From Clostridiaceae bacterium (lineage in GTDB: Bacteria > Bacillota > Clostridia > Peptostreptococcales > Peptostreptococcaceae): 13,039 nt of DNA. The notes below the pieces were generated by a model, which did no database searches, was not told where the DNA came from, and worked only from the letters and a program-made list of their open reading frames with translations. Positions 1 to 5,583 of this stretch are shown here, piece after piece. Position numbers and translations under genes: made by a program. The stretch covers positions 1 through 13,039 of the forward strand of contig CABIVQ010000069.1 of NCBI GenBank assembly GCA_902362365.1, written 5' to 3'. The first letter of the stretch is position 1. Each line of letters starts with the position of its first letter.

Positions 1-94
1 CCTTTCATGTAAAGTAGTTTTGTGATTATTATTACTGTAACATGAACATAAACTTGTGAACTATTTTTTTACATATTTTTAGATGTTGCACTTA

Positions 95-113
95 ATATGA
101 TAATTTATCATAT
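95..113. promoter_or_regulatory. Inverted repeat upstream of the first gene
   Basis: A 9-bp perfect inverted repeat around a single T (ATATGATAA-T-TTATCATAT) lies about 35 bases before the likely start codon at 149. Its position fits an operator or a short 5'-UTR hairpin. The core resembles a shortened Fur/PerR-type box but lacks the full 7-1-7 arms, so no regulator is named. No convincing -35/-10 pair was found beside it. Confidence 0.3.
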
Positions 114-148
114 AAAAAGAAGTGAAGCAAGTGGAGGGTGTATGGGGA

Positions 149-448
149 ATGATAATATCTACAATTTTATCACGGCTAATTTTTAATCTTTTATTTTACA
201 TATTAAATTACAAAATATATGGTGTATTTGAGTCAATGCAAAGAGATTTAGAAAAATTAAGTAATATAAATAGAAGTATCTTAAACTTTGCAGGTCATGT
301 CTTAGCAATATCAATAACAGTTTTATTAAGTATTAGATTAGGTATTAGTAATGCTGTAGCTGGTTTGATTTTAGGTTTTTTGATGGCTCTAATAGATATA
401 TGCTTTGGGAATAGTATTATAGGAAATACCCCTAAAAAAAATGTATAA
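149..448 (+). CDS. Small hydrophobic membrane protein of unknown function
   Basis: I do not recognise a family. The protein of 99 residues has three hydrophobic stretches: about residues 1-20, 44-65 and 70-88. Charged residues (KLSNINRS and similar) lie between the first and second, so it is probably a polytopic inner-membrane protein. The frame stays open back to a GTG at 122. The ATG at 149 is preferred because GGAGGG at 133-138 sits 10 bases before it, and that site would lie inside the coding region if GTG were used. The gene stands alone, followed by a strong hairpin terminator and preceded by an inverted repeat at 95-113. The reading frame and ribosome binding site are seen directly; the membrane location is inferred from hydrophobicity. 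Confidence 0.6.
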   Translation: MIISTILSRLIFNLLFYILNYKIYGVFESMQRDLEKLSNINRSILNFAGHVLAISITVLLSIRLGISNAVAGLILGFLMALIDICFGNSIIGNTPKKNV

Positions 449-467
449 TAATATATTATGAAATAAG

Positions 468-524
468 AAAATAACTGTATCTTATAGCTAAAGTATTGAA
501 ATTGATAAGATACAGTTATTTTTG
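468..524 (+). terminator. Intrinsic terminator after the small membrane protein
   Basis: Perfect 18-bp arms at 468-485 and 505-522 flank a 19-base loop and run into a T-rich end (518-523). The left arm starts with an A run, so the structure could also stop transcription on the minus strand. Confidence 0.75.
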
Positions 525-726
525 TTGTACTTATCAATATATTAAAAATATAAAGGGGTCAAATTAATATGATCCTATTTTTATGTTCAAAAAAATACCT
601 GTTCTAGTACACACTTTACAAAATAAAAGTTATGTTATAATTAAGATAGAAATTATTGTTCAACATAAATATGATAGTATTCGTTTTATTGTATAAATAC
701 AGGTATCTTTACCATGTAAAATACTT

Positions 727-754
727 TTGACATAGTAAAAGTAGGCAATATCAA
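727..754 (+). promoter_or_regulatory. Candidate promoter for the XRE-type regulator gene
   Basis: TTGACA (727-732) is followed after 16 bases by TATCAA (749-754), about 60 bases before the gene at 815. The -35 is perfect but the -10 is only a 4/6 match. A second candidate lies further up: TTTACA at 615-620 and TATAAT at 636-641, with a short 15-base spacer. I cannot tell which is used. Confidence 0.3.
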
Positions 755-814
755 GGACTTTTGATAGTGAAAATTTACTCAAAATTATAGAATAATAGTG
801 CAGGAGGGCATTGT

Positions 815-1390
815 ATGGAAATTGGAAAACAGATAAAAAAATATAGAACTGAAATGAAGTTTTCACAAGAGGAATTATCTGAAAAGATATTTGTATCTCG
901 TCAAACTATATCAAATTGGGAGAATAATAAAAATTACCCCGATGTGAAAAGTTTATTATTATTAAGTTCACTTTTTAATGTCTCTCTTGACATATTAATT
1001 AAAGGAGACCTTGAGGAAATGAAAGAACAAATTAAAAAAGAGGATATTGACAAATTTAAACGTGATGGTAATATTTTCACTATACTGTTTATTTTAACTA
1101 TGGTATCCGTTGTTCCACTTATAAAATTTATGGAAGAATACGGTTTTATAATTTGGAGCATCATTGCTATAGCAGCAATGTATTACGCTATTAAAGTTGA
1201 TAAATATAAAAAGAATAATAACATCCAAACATATAGAGAAATAGCTGCTTTCCTAGATGGAAAGAATTTGGATGAAGTTCAAAAACATCAGGAGTATGGA
1301 AAGCGACCATACCAGAAATGTGCAATTGTAATAGGTTTTAGTTTATTAACAATAGTCATAGCAATAATTATGGAATATATATTATTCTAA
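815..1390 (+). CDS. XRE-family transcriptional regulator with C-terminal membrane segments
   Basis: Residues 4-60 form a classic helix-turn-helix of the Cro/C1 (XRE) type: an N-terminal IGKQIKKYR, then FSQEELSEK, the recognition helix VSRQTISNWENN, and LLLLSSLFNVSLDILIKGD. After a charged linker (about 68-85) come two adjacent hydrophobic helices (about 88-128) and a third at the C-terminus (about 168-190), so this is a membrane-tethered DNA-binding protein of 191 residues. Such proteins are common in clostridia; their signals are mostly unknown and many are autoregulated. The start is well supported: GGAGGG at 803-808, six bases before the ATG. No partner gene is adjacent. DNA-binding function is secure; target and signal are unknown. 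Confidence 0.85.
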   Translation: MEIGKQIKKYRTEMKFSQEELSEKIFVSRQTISNWENNKNYPDVKSLLLLSSLFNVSLDILIKGDLEEMKEQIKKEDIDKFKRDGNIFTILFILTMVSVVPLIKFMEEYGFIIWSIIAIAAMYYAIKVDKYKKNNNIQTYREIAAFLDGKNLDEVQKHQEYGKRPYQKCAIVIGFSLLTIVIAIIMEYILF

Positions 1391-1479
1391 TAGCTAAGTT
1401 AATAAGAAGTTGTTAAAGAAATAAAAATGATGAGGCTTTGAACAACTTCTTGGATACACGATTTTAATATATTAAAAAG

Positions 1480-1511
1480 TAAAAGGATGAGAGCTATGCT
1501 CTCATTTTTTT
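1480..1511 (+). terminator. Intrinsic terminator downstream of the XRE regulator
   Basis: Eight-base-pair stem ATGAGAGC/GCTCTCAT (1487-1494 and 1498-1505) with a 3-base loop, followed by seven Ts (1505-1511). A looser 10-bp inverted repeat lies upstream (1405-1414 with 1441-1450) without a T run and probably folds in the same 3' UTR. Confidence 0.8.
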
Positions 1512-1804
1512 ACGGATTTAAATGAGGTAGAGGTAAAAATAAATTTATAAATAATAAAATAAGGCTTAGAATTGAATTTAGAGCCTGTAAGGGGGATGAT
1601 TTAAAGTAACTTAAACATAATAATTAATAATCTAAAAAAAGGGCTAACTTAATTTAATTAAGTTGCCCTTTTGCTATATCTGAAAGTATTGAAAACACTA
1701 TACTTCTTTAAACTATTCCCTAAACCTAATTTAAGGAGAAGTTAAGTGAAAATATATAAATTAGCAAGGTTTTTATATCTTAACTTTATTTACTTTAGAA
1801 ATAT
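1512..1804. other. Intergenic stretch without a supported gene
   Basis: No reading frame with family resemblance was found. It holds an isolated terminator-like hairpin (1637-1672) and a possible 20-codon frame starting with GTG at 1746, preceded by AAGGAG (1733-1738). A GGGGG run at about 1590 precedes ATG ATT TAA, which stops immediately and looks like chance or a remnant. Confidence 0.5.
1637..1672. terminator. Orphan bidirectional terminator-like hairpin
   Basis: Arms AAAAGGGC-T-AACTTAAT (1637-1653) and ATTAAGTTGCCCTTTT (1657-1672) pair with one bulged T and a 3-base loop. The A run on the left and T run on the right make it terminator-like in both directions. No gene lies directly before it; the XRE gene already has its own terminator at 1480-1511. 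Confidence 0.55.
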
Positions 1805-1877
1805 ATAACTAATACTTGCATTACAAGTATTAGTTATAGTATTATAAGAATACAATACTAGTTAAGCGAGGTATTAG
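1805..1877. promoter_or_regulatory. Operator-like repeat cluster upstream of the PadR gene
   Basis: A perfect 14-bp inverted repeat (1805-1818 and 1824-1837, 5-base loop) contains AATACTT/AAGTATT. The same theme recurs as TAGTATT (1837-1843), AATACTA (1854-1860) and GTATTAG (about 1872-1878). PadR-family repressors usually bind inverted repeats near their own promoter, so this is probably the autoregulatory site of the next gene. The repeats are seen directly; the binding is inferred. Confidence 0.5.
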
Positions 1878-1926
1878 TTTTTAACACTAAACCTTGTAAT
1901 ACAATGATTAGAAAGGGAGTGAGATG

Positions 1927-2274
1927 ATGGAGTTAAATAAAGAGATATTGAAAGGTCATATAGATACTATGATACTTGCGATATTAGAAAAAAATGATTC
2001 TTATGGATTTGAAATTGCTAAAAATGTTTTGGAACAAACAACCTTTGAACTAAAAGATGGAACATTATACATATCACTAAAAAGACTTGAGTCAAAAGGT
2101 TTTATTGAATCTTACTGGCAAAGTAGTCAAGGTCCAGGTAATAGACGTAAGTACTACAAAATAACACAATATGGTATAGAAAGTTTAGATATAAAAGTTG
2201 ATGAATGGAATTTTGTAAAAAATATTATGGATAAATTCTTAGATGGGAGAGATGGTAATGGAAGTAATAAATAA
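1927..2274 (+). CDS. PadR-family transcriptional regulator
   Basis: A winged-helix regulator of about 115 residues. It shows the PadR pattern: an opening helix (LKGHIDTMILAILEKNDSYGFEI), a middle stretch with DGTLYISLKRLESKGFIESYW, a wing with GPGNRRKYYKIT, and a short C-terminal dimerisation helix. PadR proteins are generally repressors released by small molecules or stress. ATG occurs at 1924 and 1927; AAGGGAG at 1913-1919 is only 4 bases from the first but 7 from the second, so 1927 is preferred. The gene overlaps the next by 17 bases, the standard arrangement in which a PadR regulator is paired with a HAAS-domain membrane protein. Repeats at 1805-1877 suggest autoregulation. Confidence 0.9.
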   Translation: MELNKEILKGHIDTMILAILEKNDSYGFEIAKNVLEQTTFELKDGTLYISLKRLESKGFIESYWQSSQGPGNRRKYYKITQYGIESLDIKVDEWNFVKNIMDKFLDGRDGNGSNK

Positions 2275-3049
2275 CTACATTGATTCATTATATAAAAATG
2301 ATAATAGTCAAGAAGTACTAGAGCTTAAAGAAGAGTTAAAAGAACACTTAATAATGTCAGCAAATGAATTTATTAATGAAGGATATGAAGAACAAGACGC
2401 TTACGAAATGGCTATCAAAAAATTTGATGGTGGTTCTGATATGTTAAAAGAACTCTACTTTGCTCTTAAAGAAAATAAAAAAGAGATTAAAGAGACTAAT
2501 AAGGTTGCAAAGATAATAACTAGAATATCAGGTGTAATGTTTATTCTATGTTTAATAACATCTACAATTCTTACATCTAGTAAACCCTTTAATTACATGT
2601 ATGAAAAGCAGTATACATATTGGGAACAAGTAAATTCAAATATATCAAAAGAGTTAAATAAAATTATTAAAGATAAAGATGTGAAAAAAGATATAGATAG
2701 TTACAAAGATGATATATCAAAATTATTATCATCTAGTAAGTTCAATAAAGATGTTATATTAATGTATGTTTATGAAAGTGCACATAAGCAAGTTTGGGAA
2801 ACTTATGAGCCATCATCTATTTTATATACTTATGGTAAGGATGCAACTGTAGATTATATGTTTATGAGTGGAGAAACTGTTGAAAATGATAGAGGTCAAA
2901 AACTTTATTATAATGTAAAATTAACAAGAGCACTTTATTATAAAATTTATGAAAATACAAGAGTATCAGCTATTTTAGCAACTCCAATTTTCTTTATAAT
3001 CTATGTAGTTTTAAAGATAGCTTTTAGAAAAAAGAAAGTTAAGTTTTAA
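2258..3049 (+). CDS. HAAS-domain membrane protein, partner of the PadR regulator
   Basis: Residues 1-75 form a HAAS (formerly DUF1700-like) cytoplasmic helical domain, with LKEELKEHLIMSANEFINEG followed by YEEQDAYEMAIKKFDG. A membrane helix follows at about 87-106, then an extracytoplasmic domain of about 130 residues with no family I recognise, a second membrane helix at about 237-256 and a basic tail (FRKKKVKF). HAAS proteins occur almost always with PadR regulators and are thought to sense or relay envelope signals. The frame extends to an ATG at 2243, but GGGAGA at 2245-2250 lies 7 bases before the ATG at 2258, so that start is used, giving 263 residues. Transcription and translation are probably coupled to the PadR gene. 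Role beyond signalling is unknown. Confidence 0.8.
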   Translation: MEVINNYIDSLYKNDNSQEVLELKEELKEHLIMSANEFINEGYEEQDAYEMAIKKFDGGSDMLKELYFALKENKKEIKETNKVAKIITRISGVMFILCLITSTILTSSKPFNYMYEKQYTYWEQVNSNISKELNKIIKDKDVKKDIDSYKDDISKLLSSSKFNKDVILMYVYESAHKQVWETYEPSSILYTYGKDATVDYMFMSGETVENDRGQKLYYNVKLTRALYYKIYENTRVSAILATPIFFIIYVVLKIAFRKKKVKF

Positions 3050-3057
3050 CTAACATT

Positions 3058-3153
3058 ATGAAGATTTTAGTTTGTATATTATTATGTTTGATTATGAATC
3101 TATTTATAATTTATTTAATATTGAAACTTATTATGGTTAAGTCAAAGTCATAG
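3058..3153 (+). CDS. Possible 31-residue hydrophobic membrane peptide
   Basis: An ATG eight bases after the HAAS gene's stop opens a 31-codon frame: a short MKIL start, an almost purely hydrophobic middle (about residues 3-26), and a basic end (KLIMVKSKS). It looks like a single-pass small membrane protein. No good ribosome binding site precedes it, so translation would depend on coupling to the upstream gene. Its stop codon lies inside the terminator stem. The reading frame is directly visible; that it is made is a guess. Confidence 0.35.
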   Translation: MKILVCILLCLIMNLFIIYLILKLIMVKSKS

Positions 3154-3175
3154 AATAAAATTCTATGACTTTTTT
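3144..3175 (+). terminator. Intrinsic terminator of the PadR/HAAS operon
   Basis: Thirteen-base-pair perfect stem (3144-3156 with 3160-3172), 3-base loop, T run to 3175. The left arm begins with AAA, so bidirectional action is possible. Confidence 0.85.
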
Positions 3176-3250
3176 ATTGTAAGAAAATTATAACCCTCTA
3201 TCAAACAAATGTGGAATCTTCTCTAAAATACTTATAAATCAAAATAAAAC

Positions 3251-3338
3251 TATATCAAAATATGTAAGAAAATAAAAAGATTTGATATAATCAAATTAAC
3301 AATTGATATTAAGAAAATGGGAACAAGTGTTATCAATT
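3251..3338 (+). promoter_or_regulatory. Promoter region with overlapping inverted repeats
   Basis: TATAAT at 3286-3291 is a perfect -10, with no clear -35 at the right distance. It sits inside the small palindrome ATTTGAT-ATA-ATCAAAT (3280-3296), and TTTGATATA there is the complement of TATATCAAA at 3251-3259. A second pair, AATTGATA (3301-3308) and TATCAATT (3331-3338), lies just downstream. A weak core promoter buried in inverted repeats suggests a regulated promoter for the interrupted gene at 3379. Confidence 0.4.
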
Positions 3339-3378
3339 AGGATTTAATATATTTTTGATAGATAATGTGGGGGAAGAA

Positions 3379-3864
3379 ATGGATAAGAATAATAAAAAGA
3401 GATATATATTTATAGTGGCAATGACGTTTTGCCTTATAATAGGAGCATTTAAAGTAAGAGAGTATTATATATTAAAAGATAGCTTTGTATTTTCTAAAGA
3501 TAATGTAGTTGGGGCATAGACGTCTAAAAAAGACGTATTTTCTTATAATTATGATTGTCATATCTCAAAAGAAGATATAACTTATTTAAGTGAACTATTA
3601 ACTAATGCACAATTAAAAAAATCTAGTGTTAAAGAAGCTCCATATAATATGGGGAATATAGTATTGTTTTTGGATGGTAATATTAGAGAAGATGAAGATG
3701 ATAGTGTGACAGTTGAATACAAAAGAAGTATAAACTTGAGTAAAGTAAATAATGAGAAAGTATATGTAATTTTAGAAATAAATAAACTTAGAGATGATAA
3801 CAGTTTCAATATGGAAAATATAACACAGAAATTTTATACGATTAATTCTAAAGAATTAGTATAG
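3379..3864 (+). pseudogene. Membrane-anchored protein interrupted by an amber codon
   Basis: From ATG 3379, preceded by GGGGG at 3369-3373, a frame of 161 sense codons is broken once, by TAG at codon 47 (3517-3519). Both sides read as plausible protein. The first part has a basic start (MDKNNKKRY) and one membrane helix (about residues 9-25). The second is a polar domain of about 115 residues with alternating hydrophobic positions (for example VYVILEINKLRD). No family is recognised; the layout is that of a signal-anchored extracytoplasmic protein. The second part alone (ATG 3649) has no ribosome binding site and is unlikely to be a gene. A change such as CAG to TAG is the simplest explanation; sequencing error is possible. 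A terminator follows at 3989. Confidence 0.6.
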
Positions 3865-3988
3865 TTTATAGAAAATATAGATAGTGAATATTAAGATATT
3901 ACAGAATATAATATTTGAGTACTGGAGGAAACTTAGTTGGTGCTTACATTAGTTGATTAGTCAAAAAATAAGAATAGTTTTGTTTTTT

Positions 3989-4021
3989 AAGTGACCTATT
4001 TTAGGTCATTTTTTATTTTTT
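3989..4021 (+). terminator. Intrinsic terminator
   Basis: TGACCTA (3992-3998) pairs with TAGGTCA (4002-4008) around a 3-base loop, extended by A-T pairs on each side and followed by a long T-rich tract to 4021. It closes the unit of the interrupted gene. Between that gene's end and this hairpin lie TATAAT and GGAGG elements but no frame longer than a few codons. Confidence 0.8.
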
Positions 4022-4122
4022 TAGAACTAAAGTAAATTAATTGAATAGACTATAGTAGAGTATTTTTGTATAAAAGTTCGCATTAGGTTGTTTAAAATTG
4101 ACGATTGGAGGTATGACTATAT

Positions 4123-5055
4123 ATGTTTACTAAAAGTTATATCAATTTATATAATTCAAAACCTTTTTCAAGGAATATTAATTTAGCTATATGTGACCTA
4201 ACAAGAAATAACAAAGATATACTATATTCCTACCAAATAGGTTCATCCGTTCAAGGAACTCCTATTTTAGCTGTTGAACTAGGATGTGGAAGTACAAAGA
4301 TACTTGTGCAAGGAACTCATCATGCTAGAGAAGCTATTAATACAATTTTATTGCTAGACCAAATAAATTACATGGTAAATTTATATAATAATCCTGCTAT
4401 TGTCTGTGGAATAAATATAAGAGAACTTTTAAATCGGGTTACATTCGTTTTTGTTCCACTTGTAAACCCTGATGGAGCTGACTTAGTTTTAAATGGTAAA
4501 GAATTTATTTGCAAAGAATATCAAAGTAAAGATTACTTGCAAAAAGAGTCTTTTTTATCTTGGAAATCTAACATAAATGGAGTAGATTTAAATCGAAATT
4601 ATCCAACGTCTAGTCCATCAACAGATTTAGCTAAAAGCCAAGGATCTGAAGTATACCCTGGACCTTATTGTTTTTCAGAACCAGAAACATATGCACTTAA
4701 AGTTCTAACTGAATGTTATAACTTTAATGGAACAATATCATATCATTCATCTGGAGAAGAAATTTACTGGTATTTCAATCAAATTGATGAAAATAGAGAT
4801 TTAATTATTGCTAAGAGTATTGCTTTGCTAACTGGATATAAATTAATTCCTAAAGAAGAATCTACTACAGGTAATGGCTACAAGGATTGGTTTATAGAAA
4901 ATTATCAAAAGCCGTCATTAACTATAGAAGTATCACCTTATGTTGGAGCCACGATAGTACCTGCTGAAAATTATTATGTTATATTTCAAAAAAATATAAA
5001 TGTGCCTATTGTATTTGCGGATTTAGTAGATTGTATGGAAGAATGTGAAAATTAA
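4123..5055 (+). CDS. M14-family zinc carboxypeptidase, cytoplasmic
   Basis: The 310-residue protein is a single M14 (carboxypeptidase A-type) domain. Zinc ligands are visible as H67 and E70 in GTHHAREA and H208 in SYHSSGEE. R158 in DLNRNYP is the substrate-carboxylate region, and E269 in LTIEVSP is the general base. All key residues are present, so it should be active. The nearest functional relatives are bacterial gamma-D-glutamyl-diamino-acid endopeptidases (ENP1/YqgT type), which cut peptidoglycan stem peptides. It has no signal peptide, membrane helix or LysM domain, so it may act inside the cell on recycled muropeptides or other peptides; this role is inference. GGAGGT at 4107-4112 lies 10 bases before ATG. 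It appears monocistronic; the next promoter starts at 5075. Confidence 0.88.
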   Translation: MFTKSYINLYNSKPFSRNINLAICDLTRNNKDILYSYQIGSSVQGTPILAVELGCGSTKILVQGTHHAREAINTILLLDQINYMVNLYNNPAIVCGINIRELLNRVTFVFVPLVNPDGADLVLNGKEFICKEYQSKDYLQKESFLSWKSNINGVDLNRNYPTSSPSTDLAKSQGSEVYPGPYCFSEPETYALKVLTECYNFNGTISYHSSGEEIYWYFNQIDENRDLIIAKSIALLTGYKLIPKEESTTGNGYKDWFIENYQKPSLTIEVSPYVGATIVPAENYYVIFQKNINVPIVFADLVDCMEECEN

Positions 5056-5074
5056 AAAAATAAACACAAAAGTA

Positions 5075-5103
5075 TTGACATATAAAATTTAGTGTATTAT
5101 TAT
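5075..5103 (+). promoter_or_regulatory. Promoter of the T-box/NhaC/argH operon
   Basis: TTGACA (5075-5080), 17-base spacer, TATTAT (5098-5103), with TATAAT overlapping at 5101-5106. Near-consensus sigma-A promoter; the start site would be near 5110, just before the T-box Stem I. Confidence 0.7.
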
Positions 5104-5130
5104 AATAACTAACAAAATATACCAATAAAA

Positions 5131-5356
5131 TTCTGTGAAAAAGAGAGTAGCTTAAATTGATTTTACAGAGAGCTTAGGATGGTGGAAGCTAGGCATTGAG
5201 ATTTATGTGAAAAGAACTTTGGAGAAGACTGCAGGAAATTAAGTATGGCAGTAGGTGTTCTCGCCTTAAGAGATAGAGTGGGTAAGTTATTTTACCAATA
5301 AGAGTGGTAACGCGGATAGTATTCGCCTCTTGGATTTTATTCCAAGGGGCTTTTTT
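5131..5356 (+). ncRNA. T-box riboswitch, probable arginine (AGA) or lysine (AAG) specifier
   Basis: A complete tRNA-sensing T-box leader. Stem I base: TTCT (5131-5134) with AGAA (5223-5226). The left strand carries AGAGAGTA; the apical part holds AGAGAGCTTAGGATGGTGGA, the usual AG-bulge/loop set. The specifier loop contains GAAAAGAA (5209-5216), flanked above by a paired helix and below by AAAG/CTTT. The T-box sequence is GAGTGGTAACGCGG (5302-5315), in which UGGU would pair with a tRNA ending ACCA. The terminator is a 10-bp stem (5325-5334 with 5341-5350) followed by six Ts. A helix GGTAA/TTACC (5281-5296) is Stem III. By distance to the lower helix, as in the glyQS T-box, the specifier is AGA (5213-5215); aligning the GTGAA motif to the Trp T-box in this window gives AAG (5212-5214). 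The downstream argH favours Arg. Confidence 0.9.
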
Positions 5357-5452
5357 AATACAAAGAGTTATTTCTTAGAGGTTTAATTTCTTACTAATAA
5401 GAGTGGTACCGCGGAAACTTCGCCTCTTAGCATTTTGCTAAGGGGCTTTTTA
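5290..5452 (+). repeat. Tandem duplication of the T-box expression platform
   Basis: Unit 1 (about 5290-5357) and unit 2 (about 5386-5452) share TTACYAATAAGAGTGG, the CGCGG box, CGCCTCTT and AAGGGGCTTTTT, offset by 96-97 bases. Differences are concentrated in the terminator loop-side pairs, where both stems remain fully paired through compensating changes. Confidence 0.75.
5380..5451 (+). ncRNA. Second T-box antiterminator/terminator module lacking Stem I
   Basis: Directly after the first terminator is a second T-box sequence, GAGTGGTACCGCGG (5401-5414), closer to consensus than the first. It is followed by an 11-bp terminator stem (5422-5432 with 5436-5446), a 3-base loop and a T run (5447-5451). 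AAGAG upstream can pair with CTCTT of the terminator arm to form the antiterminator. Only about 42 bases separate it from the first terminator, too few for Stem I, so it carries no specifier of its own. It is a repeat of the first module (TAATAAGAGTGGTAMCGCGG is shared). Confidence 0.85.
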
Positions 5453-5496
5453 ATTGCAAAATTAAGAATTAAGGACTAAAGAAATTTGCAGATGTA

Positions 5497-5527
5497 TTGA
5501 CTTAATCAAAGTGATTTTTATTATTAT
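5497..5527 (+). promoter_or_regulatory. Weak promoter-like element between the T-boxes and the permease
   Basis: TTGACT (5497-5502) is followed by TATTAT (5522-5527) at a long spacing of 19 bases. Its arrangement (GTATTGAC then TATTATTATAA) echoes the real promoter at 5075-5105. If active it would bypass both terminators; the spacing makes it weak. Confidence 0.25.
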
Positions 5528-5583
5528 AAATATAAGTGGATAAGTCGGAATATTTTGAAAAAATACAGAGGGGAGATTTAATT

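Noticed and set aside
1..46. Hairpin TTCATGT/ACATGAA at the left edge as a terminator
   Set aside because: Large loop and no T run after it; the gene it would serve is outside the window.
95..113. Fur box
   Set aside because: The repeat has a TGATAA-T-TTATCA core and lacks the full 7-1-7 Fur pattern; the neighbouring gene shows no link to iron.
122..148. GTG 122 as the start of the first gene
   Set aside because: The best ribosome site (133-138) would then be inside the coding region; it fits ATG 149.
3517..3519. TAG read as pyrrolysine
   Set aside because: Nothing in the window supports Pyl machinery and the protein is not a methylamine methyltransferase; a nonsense change is simpler.
3649..3864. 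71-codon frame as an independent gene
   Set aside because: It has no ribosome binding site and is the in-frame continuation of the gene from 3379 after the amber codon.
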